Assembly: GCF_024169315.1 (NCBI RefSeq)
Contig: NZ_JALJWR010000001.1
Span: 5,506,501 to 5,570,500 of the forward strand
DNA length: 64,000 bases
Direction: 5' to 3'
DNA from: Pseudomonas migulae
GTDB lineage: Bacteria; Pseudomonadota; Gammaproteobacteria; Pseudomonadales; Pseudomonadaceae
Shown: piece by piece, positions 8,304-17,161 of the stretch
Position numbering within the stretch: the first letter of the stretch is position 1
How the letters are laid out: the number at the start of each line of letters is the position of its first letter
The notes under the pieces: model-generated
What the model saw: only the letters and a program-made list of their open reading frames with translations
Databases searched by the model: none
What the model was told of the DNA's origin: nothing
Program-made: the position numbers and the translations under genes

Positions 8304-9479
8304 ATGAAAATCACAGCAATCCGTACCCGCGTTTTCGAGTGGAAAGGCAAAGTCGTCCCGCCTCAAGCGCACTTCTGCACCAACGCCAGCGACATCCTGT
8401 TCGAGCGCGGCGACGCCATGGGCTCGTTCCGTTTCCACGGTTGGCTGGTGGTGGAAGTAGAGACCGACACCGGTCTTGTCGGCATCGGTAACTGCGCCCT
8501 GGCACCGCGTGTGGCCAAGGAAATCATCGACACTTACCTGGCGCCGATCGCTATCGGTGAAGACCCGTTCGACAACGAATACATCTGGCAGAAGATGTAC
8601 CGCCAGAGCCACGCCTGGGGCCGCAAAGGCATCGGCATGGCGGCGATCTCGGCGATCGACATCGCCATCTGGGACATCATGGGCAAAGCGGTGAACAAAC
8701 CGGTGTTCAAACTGCTCGGCGGCCGCACCAAGGAAAAGATCTGGACCTACGCCTCCAAGCTCTACGCCAACGACAACCTCGACCTGTTCCTCGAAGAAGC
8801 CCAGGGCTATCTGAATCAGGGTTTCACCGCGCTGAAAATGCGCTTCGGCTACGGCCCGAAAGACGGCCCGGCGGGCATGCGCAAGAACATCGAACAAGTG
8901 CGCGCCCTGCGTAACCTGGCCGGCCCGGACATCGACATCATGCTCGAATGCTACATGGGCTGGACCCTGGAGTATGCGCGTCGCATGTTGCCGAAACTGG
9001 CCGAGTTCGAACCGCGCTGGCTGGAAGAACCGGTGATTGCCGACGACATCGAAGGCTATATCGAGCTGAAAAAAATGGGGATCATGCCGATCTCCGGCGG
9101 CGAGCATGAGTTCACCTCGTACGGCTTCAAAGACCTGCTGGAACGCCGCGCCGTGGACGTGATCCAGTACGACACCAACCGCGTCGGCGGCATCACCGCC
9201 GCGCGCAAGATCAACGCCATGGCCGAAGCCTGGTCGGTGCCGGTGATCCCGCACGCCGGGCAGATGCACAACTATCACCTGACCATGTCCACCACCGCCT
9301 CGCCGATGGCCGAGTTCTTCCCGGTGTTCGACGTCGAGGTCGGCAACGAACTCTTCTACTACGTGTTCAAGGGCGAGCCGCAACCGGTCAACGGCTACAT
9401 CCAGCTCGACGACAACACGCCAGGTCTGGGCCTGGAAATCTCCGATGAATATTTAAGCGACTTCAACATCATCGAGTGA
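8304..9479 (+). CDS. Enolase-superfamily acid-sugar dehydratase (L-lyxonate/L-rhamnonate dehydratase-like)
   Basis: This 391-aa protein belongs to the mandelate racemase/enolase superfamily, resembling L-rhamnonate dehydratase. Likely active-site residues are [11 protein letters not shown] near 177-187, the metal ligands in LECYMGW (about 213), LEEPV (about 241) and GGEHEF (about 266), and the general acid/base His in [12 protein letters not shown] (about 316). It should remove water from an aldonic acid to give a 2-keto-3-deoxy acid. Together with the following FAH-family and aldehyde dehydrogenase genes it matches, from memory, the P. aeruginosa L-lyxonate set PA2215-PA2217, so L-lyxonate is the preferred substrate. 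L-rhamnonate or another aldonate cannot be excluded. The ATG at 8304 begins the conserved N-terminus; the upstream extension is leader. Confidence 0.92.
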   Translation: MKITAIRTRVFEWKGKVVPPQAHFCTNASDILFERGDAMGSFRFHGWLVVEVETDTGLVGIGNCALAPRVAKEIIDTYLAPIAIGEDPFDNEYIWQKMYRQSHAWGRKGIGMAAISAIDIAIWDIMGKAVNKPVFKLLGGRTKEKIWTYASKLYANDNLDLFLEEAQGYLNQGFTALKMRFGYGPKDGPAGMRKNIEQVRALRNLAGPDIDIMLECYMGWTLEYARRMLPKLAEFEPRWLEEPVIADDIEGYIELKKMGIMPISGGEHEFTSYGFKDLLERRAVDVIQYDTNRVGGITAARKINAMAEAWSVPVIPHAGQMHNYHLTMSTTASPMAEFFPVFDVEVGNELFYYVFKGEPQPVNGYIQLDDNTPGLGLEISDEYLSDFNIIE

Positions 9480-9509
9480 CCCACATCCCTGACTTTATGG
9501 AGGGCCGTC

Positions 9510-10505
9510 ATGCGCCTGATTCAATTTGAAAACTCTGCCGGTGAGCGCCAGGTCGGCGTCGTACAGGGCTCACAGGTCCAGGTGTTGAAAGGCACCCGCA
9601 GCACCCGAGAACTGGCACTCGCTGCGATCCGCGCCCAACGCAGCTTGCAGGAAGAAGTCTCTTCACGCGGCACCGAGGCTGGGCCGGATTACGCGCAGCT
9701 GTTGCAGCAGGGCCAGGTCCTGCCGCCGCTGGACCACGAGGACCCGGCCCATTGCCTGATCAGCGGCACCGGCCTGACCCATCTGGGCAGCGCCTCGGCA
9801 CGGGACAAGATGCACCAGCAGGACGGCGCCGTCGAAGCCGGCATGACCGACACCATGCGCATTTTCAAGTGGGGCCTGGAGGGTGGAAAACCCGCCGTCG
9901 GCCAGGTCGGCGCGCAACCGGAATGGTTCTACAAGGGCGACGGCAGCATCGTCGTGCGCCCCGGTGCGGACTTCCCGGTGCCACCGTTTGCCGAGGATGC
10001 TGGCGAGGAACCCGAGCTGACCGGGCTCTATGTGATCGGCGACGACGGCCAGCCGTATCGTGTCGGTTATGCGCTGGGCAACGAGTTCTCCGACCATGTC
10101 ATGGAGCGGCGCAATTACCTTTACCTCGCCCATTCGAAGCTGCGCTTTTGCGCCTACGGTCCGGAGCTGCGCGTCGGCGAGTTGCCCCGGCATCTGGCCG
10201 GCACCAGCCGCATCATTCGCGACGGCGAAACCCTTTGGGAAAAAGAGTTTCTGAGCGGCGAAGACAACATGTGCCACAGCCTCGCCAACCTCGAATTCCA
10301 TCACTTCAAGTACGCGCAGTTTCTGCGCCCCGGCGATGTCCACGTGCATTACTTCGGCACCGCCACGCTGTCATTTGCCGACGGGGTGAAAACCCAGCCG
10401 GGCGATCGCTTCCAGATCAGCCTCGATGCGTTCGGCGCACCGCTGGAAAACGGCATCGGCGAAAGCGCCCAGCCATTGGCCATCGGTCAGGTTCGTGCGC
10501 TTTAA
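9510..10505 (+). CDS. AraD1/GguC-family fumarylacetoacetate hydrolase fold, 2-keto-3-deoxypentonate dehydratase
   Basis: This 331-aa FAH-fold protein of the AraD1 (GguC) type follows the dehydratase by 30 bp. A TGGAGGG ribosome site precedes its ATG. The C-terminal domain carries the FAH signatures YALGNEFSDHVME near residues 187-199 and YLAHSKLRFCAYGPEL near 205-220, where the Glu and Lys are probable metal and catalytic residues. Members of this family dehydrate 2-keto-3-deoxypentonates to 2-oxoglutarate semialdehyde in non-phosphorylative pentose pathways. The flanking dehydratase and KGSA dehydrogenase support that role here. Confidence 0.9.
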   Translation: MRLIQFENSAGERQVGVVQGSQVQVLKGTRSTRELALAAIRAQRSLQEEVSSRGTEAGPDYAQLLQQGQVLPPLDHEDPAHCLISGTGLTHLGSASARDKMHQQDGAVEAGMTDTMRIFKWGLEGGKPAVGQVGAQPEWFYKGDGSIVVRPGADFPVPPFAEDAGEEPELTGLYVIGDDGQPYRVGYALGNEFSDHVMERRNYLYLAHSKLRFCAYGPELRVGELPRHLAGTSRIIRDGETLWEKEFLSGEDNMCHSLANLEFHHFKYAQFLRPGDVHVHYFGTATLSFADGVKTQPGDRFQISLDAFGAPLENGIGESAQPLAIGQVRAL

Positions 10506-10547
10506 GCTTTCAACCACCGGCGCTGCCAGCCGGTCAAGGAATCACTC

Positions 10548-12128
10548 ATGACCACGCTAATTGGACACAACTATATCGGCGGTCGTCGCAGCGCCAACGG
10601 TACGTTGCAGCTGCAGAGTCTCGACGCGACCACCGGTGAACCGCTGCCCGGCAGCTTCTTCCAGGCCACTGAGGCCGAAGTGGATGCCGCCGCCAAAGCT
10701 GCCGCCGCGGCGTACCCGGTCTACCGCAACCTGAGCGCGGAAAAACGCGCGACCTTCCTCGACGCCATCGCCGATGAAATCGATGCGCTGGGGGACGATT
10801 TCGTCGCCACGGTGTGCCGTGAAACGGCGTTGCCGGCCGGGCGCATTCAGGGTGAGCGCGGACGCACCAGCGGCCAGATGCGCCTGTTCGCCAAGGTTCT
10901 GCGGCGGGGTGATTTCTACGGTGCGCGGATTGACCGGGCATTACCGGATCGCCAGCCGTTGCCGCGTCCGGATCTGCGCCAGTACCGCATCGCCATCGGC
11001 CCGGTTGCGGTGTTCGGCGCCAGCAACTTTCCGCTCGCTTTCTCGACGGCGGGTGGCGATACCGCCTCGGCGTTGGCCGCCGGTTGCCCGGTGGTGTTCA
11101 AGGCGCACAGCGGGCACATGGCGACCGCCGAGTGGGTGGCGGATGCGATCATCCGCGCCGCCGAACGCACTGAAATGCCGGCCGGCGTGTTCAACATGAT
11201 TTATGGCGGCGGCGTCGGCGAGTGGCTGGTCAAGCACCCGGCGATTCAGGCGGTGGGTTTCACCGGTTCACTCAAGGGCGGTAATGCCCTGAGCCACATG
11301 GCCGCGACCCGGCCGCAACCGATCCCGGTGTTCGCCGAGATGTCGAGCATCAACCCGGTGTTCCTGTTGCCCGAAGCCCTCAAGGTGCGGGGCGAGCAGA
11401 TCGCTGTGCAGCTGGCCGGTTCGGTGACGTTGGGCTGCGGACAGTTCTGCACCAATCCGGGTCTGGTCATCGGTCTGCGCTCACCGCAGTTCAGCGCCTT
11501 CCTCGAAACGTTGTGCGCCAACATGAACCAGCAACCGGCGCAAACCATGCTCAACGCCGGCGCACTCGTCAGCTACGGCAAAGGCCTGGGCGAGTTGCAC
11601 GAACATCCTGGGCTGACGCACCTGGCGGGTAAACCGCAGCAGGGCAATCAGGCTCAACCGCAGGTGTTCAAGGCCGATGTCAGCCTGTTGCTCAAGGGTG
11701 ATGAACTGCTTCAGGAAGAGGTGTTCGGGCCGACCACCATCGTCATTGAAGTCGAAGACCCGGCGCAACTCGCGGCAGCGCTGCACGGTTTGCGCGGGCA
11801 ACTGACGGCGACGCTGATCGGCGAGGCCGAAGAGCTCCTGGAGTACCGCTGGCTGGCTGAATTGCTGCAGGAAAAAGTCGGGCGGATTTTGCTCAATGGC
11901 TATCCGACCGGGGTCGAGGTGTGTGAGGCGATGGTGCATGGCGGGCCGTATCCGGCGACGTCGGATTCGCGGGGGACGTCGGTGGGAACGCTGGCGATCG
12001 ATCGATTCCTGCGGCCGGTGTGCTTCCAGAATTACCCGGATGCGTTGTTGCCAGAGGCATTGCAGAACGCTAATCCGTTGGGGATTCGGCGGTTGGTGGA
12101 TGGGGAGGTGAGTCAGTCAGCCCTATAG
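10548..12128 (+). CDS. 2-oxoglutarate-semialdehyde dehydrogenase (NADP-type aldehyde dehydrogenase)
   Basis: This 526-aa enzyme of the aldehyde dehydrogenase superfamily is in the long form typical of alpha-ketoglutaric semialdehyde dehydrogenases. The cofactor region FGASNFPLAFSTAGGD is near residue 165, GFTGSLKGG near 245, the general-base Glu in VFAEMSSINP near 265, and the nucleophile Cys in CGQFCTNPG near 300. It would oxidise 2-oxoglutarate semialdehyde to 2-oxoglutarate, delivering the pathway product to the TCA cycle. It is the last gene of the operon, 42 bp after the FAH gene, and a REP pair follows. Confidence 0.93.
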   Translation: MTTLIGHNYIGGRRSANGTLQLQSLDATTGEPLPGSFFQATEAEVDAAAKAAAAAYPVYRNLSAEKRATFLDAIADEIDALGDDFVATVCRETALPAGRIQGERGRTSGQMRLFAKVLRRGDFYGARIDRALPDRQPLPRPDLRQYRIAIGPVAVFGASNFPLAFSTAGGDTASALAAGCPVVFKAHSGHMATAEWVADAIIRAAERTEMPAGVFNMIYGGGVGEWLVKHPAIQAVGFTGSLKGGNALSHMAATRPQPIPVFAEMSSINPVFLLPEALKVRGEQIAVQLAGSVTLGCGQFCTNPGLVIGLRSPQFSAFLETLCANMNQQPAQTMLNAGALVSYGKGLGELHEHPGLTHLAGKPQQGNQAQPQVFKADVSLLLKGDELLQEEVFGPTTIVIEVEDPAQLAAALHGLRGQLTATLIGEAEELLEYRWLAELLQEKVGRILLNGYPTGVEVCEAMVHGGPYPATSDSRGTSVGTLAIDRFLRPVCFQNYPDALLPEALQNANPLGIRRLVDGEVSQSAL

Positions 12129-12140
12129 TGATTGAGCGGA

Positions 12141-12238
12141 CGCCATCGCGGGCAAGCCTCGCTCCTACGGTTTTGAGTCGTTCCCGCTGATCGCGAACGA
12201 CATAAAACTGTAGGAGCGAGGCTTGCCCGCGAAGGCGT
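12141..12238. repeat. REP inverted pair (GTAGGAGCGAGGCTTGCCCGC variant)
   Basis: Arms CGCCATCGCGGGCAAGCCTC (12141 on) and the complementary GTAGGAGCGAGGCTTGCCCG (12210 on) form a long hairpin. It lies between the convergent aldehyde dehydrogenase and EamA genes. Confidence 0.88.
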
Positions 12239-12256
12239 CATCAGCATCACCACAAA

Positions 12257-13165
12257 TTACTTGGCAGCCACCGCTGCAGCCTTCACCACCGTAGTCTTCA
12301 ACACCAACCACAACGCCGCCGCAATCAACACCCCGCCATAAATGTGCGCCATCGACAGCGGCTCATCCAGCAACAACGCCCCCCACAACACCCCGAATGG
12401 CGGGATCAGGAAGGTCGTGGTCATCGATTTCACCGGCCCGACCGAGCTGAGCAGGCGGAAGTAAATAATGTACGCCAACGCGGTACATACCAGCCCCAAT
12501 CCCAGCAACGACAGCCACACACTCCAGCCGCCCCAGCTCGCCGGCGGCTGGCTGATCACGCTGTAACCGAACAGCGGCAGCAGGAACAACGTCGCGCCGA
12601 GCATACTGCCCACTGCGGAAAGACGACTGTCGAGACCACCCGCCTGATCGAGCCAGCGGCGGGCAAGGAACCCGGCGAAGCCATAACAGGTGGTGGCGAG
12701 CAGGCAGGCGAGGGCGCCCATCAGCAGTTGCAGGTCAAACGCCACCGGCCCGGCACGGGTCAGAATGCCCACGCCCAGCAAACCGAGAAACACCCCGCCC
12801 AGCTTGGCGGCGGTGAGTCGTTCACTGAAGAACAGACCGCCAATCAATACGCCCATCAATGGCGTGGTGGCGTTGAAGATGGCCGAGTAACCGGCCGGCA
12901 GCACCTGGGCCGCCACGGAATAGAGGGTCGCCGGGATCCCGGAGTTGATCACCCCGAGCAGCATCACGGTTTTCAGTTTGCCCTTGAAATCCCAGCTGAT
13001 GCGCATCAACCCGAGGATCACCAGCAACCCCGCCGCCGCGATCGAGACGCGGAAAAACGCCGTGGGCACGCTGCCGATCACCGGGGCAATGATGCGCATG
13101 AACAGGAAACTCGCGCCCCAGATGGCGGCCAGCGACAGTAAACGAACGATATCGACAGGGCTCAC
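12257..13165 (-). CDS. EamA/DMT-family transporter
   Basis: This 302-aa protein has ten predicted transmembrane helices arranged as two EamA repeats. Family features include AAIWGASFLFMRI in helix 1, FNATTPLMGVLIGGLFFSE at the end of the first repeat and LIPPFGVLWGALLLDEPL in the second. DMT proteins of this kind export amino acids or other metabolites; the substrate is unknown. It is a single leftward gene, convergent with the aldehyde dehydrogenase across a REP pair. Confidence 0.88.
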   Translation of the reverse strand: MSPVDIVRLLSLAAIWGASFLFMRIIAPVIGSVPTAFFRVSIAAAGLLVILGLMRISWDFKGKLKTVMLLGVINSGIPATLYSVAAQVLPAGYSAIFNATTPLMGVLIGGLFFSERLTAAKLGGVFLGLLGVGILTRAGPVAFDLQLLMGALACLLATTCYGFAGFLARRWLDQAGGLDSRLSAVGSMLGATLFLLPLFGYSVISQPPASWGGWSVWLSLLGLGLVCTALAYIIYFRLLSSVGPVKSMTTTFLIPPFGVLWGALLLDEPLSMAHIYGGVLIAAALWLVLKTTVVKAAAVAAK

Positions 13166-13246
13166 GACGCACTCCTTCCTTGATGGGGACGAGAGTGTTG
13201 CCGAGAGCCTTGCCTATGGCAACCGAAAAACCGGCACTCAATTTTT

Positions 13247-13305
13247 GTGGCGAGGGAGCTTGCTCACGCTCTGCGCACTCAAGCGGGAGCAAGCTCCCTC
13301 GCCAC
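13247..13305. repeat. Short REP-like inverted repeat (GTGGCGAGGGAGCTTGCTC)
   Basis: Perfect 19-nt arms at 13247-13265 and 13287-13305 belong to a second repeat family with a GTGGCGAGGG core. It sits immediately past the chemoreceptor stop codon. Confidence 0.85.
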
Positions 13306-13307
13306 CG

Positions 13308-14933
13308 TTAAACCTGAAATCGGGTGACTAGCCCGTTGAGGTCGACCGCCAGCCGCGACAGTTCCTGACTGGCGGCGGACGTCTGGGTGGCACCGGCGGC
13401 GGTCTGGGTCGAGAGGTCGCGAATGTTCACCAGGTTCTGATCCACTTCCCGGGCCACCAGTGCTTGCTGCTCGGCGGCGCTGGCGATGACCAGGTTGCGC
13501 TCGTTGATCTGCGAGATCGACGCGGTGATTTTCTCCAGGGCCTGGCCGGCACCGTTGGCCCGGCGCAAGGTCTGGCTGGCGTGCTCGGCGCTGCTTTGCA
13601 ACGCGGTGACCGTGGCCCCAGTGCCTTGCTGGATGTTGTTGATCATCAGTTCGATTTCTTCGGTGGAGTTCTGGGTGCGTTGTGCCAGCGAACGCACTTC
13701 ATCGGCCACCACCGCAAAGCCGCGTCCGGCTTCACCGGCGCGAGCGGCTTCGATGGCCGCGTTGAGCGCCAGCAGGTTGGTCTGCCCGGCGATTGCGCGG
13801 ATCACTTCCAGGACTTTGCTGATGTCCTGCGCCTGAACCGCCAACCCCTCGGCCTGTTCCGAGGCGCCGAGCACTTCGCTGACCAGCCCCTGAATCGAGG
13901 TGATGGTTTCACTGACCTGCACGTGCCCGTGCTTGCTGTCTTCGTTCGACGCCCGGGAAGCTTCGGCGCTGGACACGGCATTCGCGGCGACTTCGTCCAC
14001 TGCAGTGCTCATCTCGGTGACAGCCGTGGCGGCCATCTCGATTTGGTCATTCTGCTGCTGCAGGCCTCGGGTACTTTCCTCCATCACCGAGCTCATTTCC
14101 TCGGCCGCCGACGCCAGTTGCCGCGCCGAATCGCTGATGCCGCGAATGGTGGTGCGCAGGTTGCCTTGCATCTCGGCGAGGGCGTCGAGCAATTGTGCAG
14201 CTTCGTCCTTGCCGGTGCTGTCAATCTGTCCACTGAGGTCGCCCGAGGCAATCCGACGCGCCACCTGCAGCGCCTGATTGATGGGCGCCGTGATGCTGCG
14301 CGTCAGCAGCCAGGCCAGAAGCAGCGTGGCGATCAGCGCGACGACGATGATTGTGCCGACGATCCATTGCGCACGCTGGTACATCAACGCTGCCGCGTCC
14401 GCGGCAGCATCGGCGCCTTGCTGATTGAAACTGATCATCGACTCCAGGGATTTATCCAGCACGCCGCCCTGCGGAGCCAGTTCATTGTTAAGGCGGGTGT
14501 AGGCCTGGTCATCCTGGCCCGCATCGATCTGCACGATGATCTGGTCGAGGATCGCCAGGTACTTGGCGACGGCGGCGTTCAGGCTGTCGAGCATGGCCCG
14601 TTCCTGGTCGCTGGACAGCAGCGTCTTGTGGTCGTTGAGGCGCTTTTGCAGTTCCTGGCGTTGGGCGCTGAGAACGCCTTTGCTCTTTTCCCGCACGGCG
14701 CTCTGGTGGTTGGCGATCAAGCGCAACGATTCCAGGCGGATGGTGGCGATGTTGGCCGCGCTGTCATGGATGCTCTCGATGCTCGGCATCCACGATTCCT
14801 CGATGACCGTCGCACTCTCGCGCAGGGTCGCCATCTGACCCAGGCCGAACAGTCCGACCAGCACCAGAAGGCTGGCCAACACGGCAAAACTCAAGCTCGC
14901 GCGCAAACCTATGCGCATATTCCTTATAGGCAT
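13308..14933 (-). CDS. Methyl-accepting chemotaxis protein (4HB-type sensor)
   Basis: This 541-aa membrane chemoreceptor has transmembrane helix 1 at about residues 11-33, then a periplasmic four-helix-bundle-type domain of about 155 residues. Transmembrane helix 2 is near 188-210 and a HAMP region follows with [20 protein letters not shown]. The long cytoplasmic coiled-coil signalling domain has its conserved hairpin tip ([20 protein letters not shown]) near 395-415. It feeds the CheA/CheW system; the ligand is unknown. Starts at 14933 or 14918 are both possible. It is monocistronic. Confidence 0.94.
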   Translation of the reverse strand: MPIRNMRIGLRASLSFAVLASLLVLVGLFGLGQMATLRESATVIEESWMPSIESIHDSAANIATIRLESLRLIANHQSAVREKSKGVLSAQRQELQKRLNDHKTLLSSDQERAMLDSLNAAVAKYLAILDQIIVQIDAGQDDQAYTRLNNELAPQGGVLDKSLESMISFNQQGADAAADAAALMYQRAQWIVGTIIVVALIATLLLAWLLTRSITAPINQALQVARRIASGDLSGQIDSTGKDEAAQLLDALAEMQGNLRTTIRGISDSARQLASAAEEMSSVMEESTRGLQQQNDQIEMAATAVTEMSTAVDEVAANAVSSAEASRASNEDSKHGHVQVSETITSIQGLVSEVLGASEQAEGLAVQAQDISKVLEVIRAIAGQTNLLALNAAIEAARAGEAGRGFAVVADEVRSLAQRTQNSTEEIELMINNIQQGTGATVTALQSSAEHASQTLRRANGAGQALEKITASISQINERNLVIASAAEQQALVAREVDQNLVNIRDLSTQTAAGATQTSAASQELSRLAVDLNGLVTRFQV

Positions 14934-15332
14934 CTAAAGTGCTCCTTGGGCATTTTGGGAGGTAGTCCTCGTGTACCGAGGATCTTGTTTTTAGGCGGGT
15001 GAAGGCGGGTGTATATCAAAGAGCCATCATCTTGGTAAGGCCGATTCTCGAGCGCTTTTCACTTCAGGGAAAAGCAGAAAGCGCAGCGGCTGTCGATCGC
15101 GTAAGCGCGGGTTGGATCCGAAAGCCTGATAATCAGAGGGCTGTAGATGAATCGATTAAGTAGTGGAGCGATGACTGCAGAGGATGTTTGCTGACCGAAC
15201 GGTCGATTAAAAAAACTCGAAAAAAACACCACTCCTGAGTGATTCATTTATTTTCTGACCGAAATTACGCTTCTCCTGCACCCGGTTCACTGGCTAAGCT
15301 CAGGCCTTCCGAATTCCCGCAGAGGTCTCACC
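14934..15332. promoter_or_regulatory. Divergent intergenic region between the chemoreceptor and aceK
   Basis: This is about 400 bp with no credible gene. It holds a perfect palindrome GACCGAACGGTC at 15193-15204 followed by an A-rich run. The palindrome looks like a small repressor site, but no regulator is adjacent. The leader before aceK has a weak AGAGG site. I see nothing else that is recognisable. Confidence 0.35.
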
Positions 15333-17051
15333 ATGCCGCAGCAATGGCCAGCCGCCGACATCGCTCGAATGATCCTCGATGGCTTTGACGATTACCGCGA
15401 GCATTTCCGCCAGATCACCGACGGCGCCCGGGCTCGCTTCGAGCAGGCCAAGTGGCAGGAGGCGCAGGTCGCCTCGGCGGCGCGGATCAACCTCTACGAA
15501 GAGAAAGTCAGCGAAACGGTCGACCGGCTGCACGTCGCTTTCGACGCCGATACGCTGGATGTCAGCTGCTGGCCCCTGGTCAAAAGCGCCTACATCAGCC
15601 TGATCGACCTGCGCTTCGACGATGAACTGTCCGAGACCTGGTACAACTCTATCTTCTGCGGGCTGTTCAGCCATGACCTGATCAGCGACGGCTGCATGTT
15701 CATCCACACCACCCGGCCGAGCCTGCGTCGGGCGCGCGCCGCGCAGACCCGCACCTACAAGCCCCAGGGCAAGCTGTCCGACATGCTGGCGAGCATTTTT
15801 GCCGACTATCGCTTCAGCGAGGATTACGCCGATCTGTCGGGCGACTTGCATCGTCTCGAAGCACAATTGCGCGAGAACCTGCCGGACTGGGTGTGCAAGG
15901 ACCCGGAACTCAACGTCGAGTTGTTTTCTTCGGTGCTTTACCGCAACAAGGGCGCGTACCTGGTGGGCCGAATTTTCACCCGGGACGAGCAGTGGCCGCT
16001 GGTGATTCCGCTGCTGCACCGCGAAGGGCGGGGGATTCAGATCGATGCGTTGATCACCGATGAAGCCGACGTGTCGATCATCTTCTCGTTCACCCGTTCG
16101 TACTTCATGGTCGACGTGCCGGTGCCGGCGGAGTTCATCGGTTTCCTGCGGCGCATTCTGCCGGGCAAGCACATCGCCGAGTTGTACACCTCGATCGGTT
16201 TCTACAAACACGGTAAATCCGAGTTCTACCGGGCGCTGATCAACCACCTGGCCAACACCGACGACCAGTTCATCATGGCCCCCGGTGTGCGCGGCATGGT
16301 GATGAGCGTGTTCACCTTGCCGGGGTTCAACACCGTATTCAAAATCATCAAGGACCGTTTCTCGCCGTCGAAAAACGTCGACCGCGCGACGGTGATCGAG
16401 AAGTACCGTCTGGTGAAAAGTGTCGACCGGGTCGGGCGCATGGCCGATACCCAGGAGTTCGCCGACTTCCGTTTCCCGTTGAGCAAGTTCGACCCGGCGT
16501 GTCTGGAAGAATTGCTCGAGGTGGCCGCCTCCACGGTCTCGGTGGAGGACGACACCGTGTTGATCCGCCACTGCTGGACCGAACGGCGGATGACGCCGTT
16601 GAACCTGTATCTGGAAAACGCCAACGAGGCGCAGGTGCGCGAGGCGCTGGAAGATTACGGTCTGGCGATCAAGCAACTGGCTGCGGCGAACATCTTTCCC
16701 GGCGACATGCTGCTGAAAAACTTCGGCGTCACCCGTCACGGTCGCGTGGTGTTTTATGACTACGACGAGATCTGCTTCCTGACCGAAGCCAACTTCCGCC
16801 ACATCCCGCAACCGCGCACGCCGGAAGATGAGATGGCGTCCGAACCGTGGTATTCGATCGGACCGCTGGATGTCTTCCCCGAGGAGTTTCCGCCGTTCCT
16901 GTTCGCCGATTCCGGTCAGCGGCGCTTGTTCGATCAGTTGCATGGCGAGTTGTACAACGCCGATTACTGGAAAAGCCTGCAGGAAGCCATTCGCGGCGGC
17001 AAAGTGATCGATGTGTTCCCGTATCGGCGCAAAGGCCTGGATAACGAATAA
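15333..17051 (+). CDS. aceK: Isocitrate dehydrogenase kinase/phosphatase
   Basis: This 572-aa protein has the length and full pattern of AceK, the bifunctional enzyme that phosphorylates isocitrate dehydrogenase to send isocitrate into the glyoxylate shunt and dephosphorylates it to reverse this. The C-terminal kinase-like lobe is clear: [20 protein letters not shown] near residues 352-372, and the catalytic/metal segment [20 protein letters not shown] near 461-480. It stands alone, not next to aceA or aceB, which is usual in Pseudomonas. The AGAGG at 15320-15324 is its ribosome site, 8 bp before the ATG. Confidence 0.96.
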   Translation: MPQQWPAADIARMILDGFDDYREHFRQITDGARARFEQAKWQEAQVASAARINLYEEKVSETVDRLHVAFDADTLDVSCWPLVKSAYISLIDLRFDDELSETWYNSIFCGLFSHDLISDGCMFIHTTRPSLRRARAAQTRTYKPQGKLSDMLASIFADYRFSEDYADLSGDLHRLEAQLRENLPDWVCKDPELNVELFSSVLYRNKGAYLVGRIFTRDEQWPLVIPLLHREGRGIQIDALITDEADVSIIFSFTRSYFMVDVPVPAEFIGFLRRILPGKHIAELYTSIGFYKHGKSEFYRALINHLANTDDQFIMAPGVRGMVMSVFTLPGFNTVFKIIKDRFSPSKNVDRATVIEKYRLVKSVDRVGRMADTQEFADFRFPLSKFDPACLEELLEVAASTVSVEDDTVLIRHCWTERRMTPLNLYLENANEAQVREALEDYGLAIKQLAAANIFPGDMLLKNFGVTRHGRVVFYDYDEICFLTEANFRHIPQPRTPEDEMASEPWYSIGPLDVFPEEFPPFLFADSGQRRLFDQLHGELYNADYWKSLQEAIRGGKVIDVFPYRRKGLDNE

Positions 17052-17161
17052 CGCACTCTGAGTGAATCCCTTGGCCACAAAAGCAGGTTGCATTCGTCGC
17101 CGCGTGCGCAAATCTGCGACAATCCGCCCCCTGCGCCACTAGACGACTTATTGCGTACCTG

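Noticed and set aside
7980..9383. A 467-codon minus-strand frame opposite the dehydratase
   Set aside because: It begins in a non-conserved position, crosses a REP pair and lies against a gene with complete enolase-superfamily active-site residues.
13464..15002. A 512-codon plus-strand frame opposite the chemoreceptor
   Set aside because: It is a shadow of the coiled-coil signalling domain. The chemoreceptor has its conserved tip and helices.
15059..15247. A 62-codon minus-strand frame in the chemoreceptor-aceK gap
   Set aside because: There is no ribosome site and the composition looks like AT-rich promoter DNA read by chance.
15300..17111. A 603-codon minus-strand frame opposite aceK
   Set aside because: aceK on the plus strand is fully conserved in length and motifs. 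The minus frame is a high-GC shadow.
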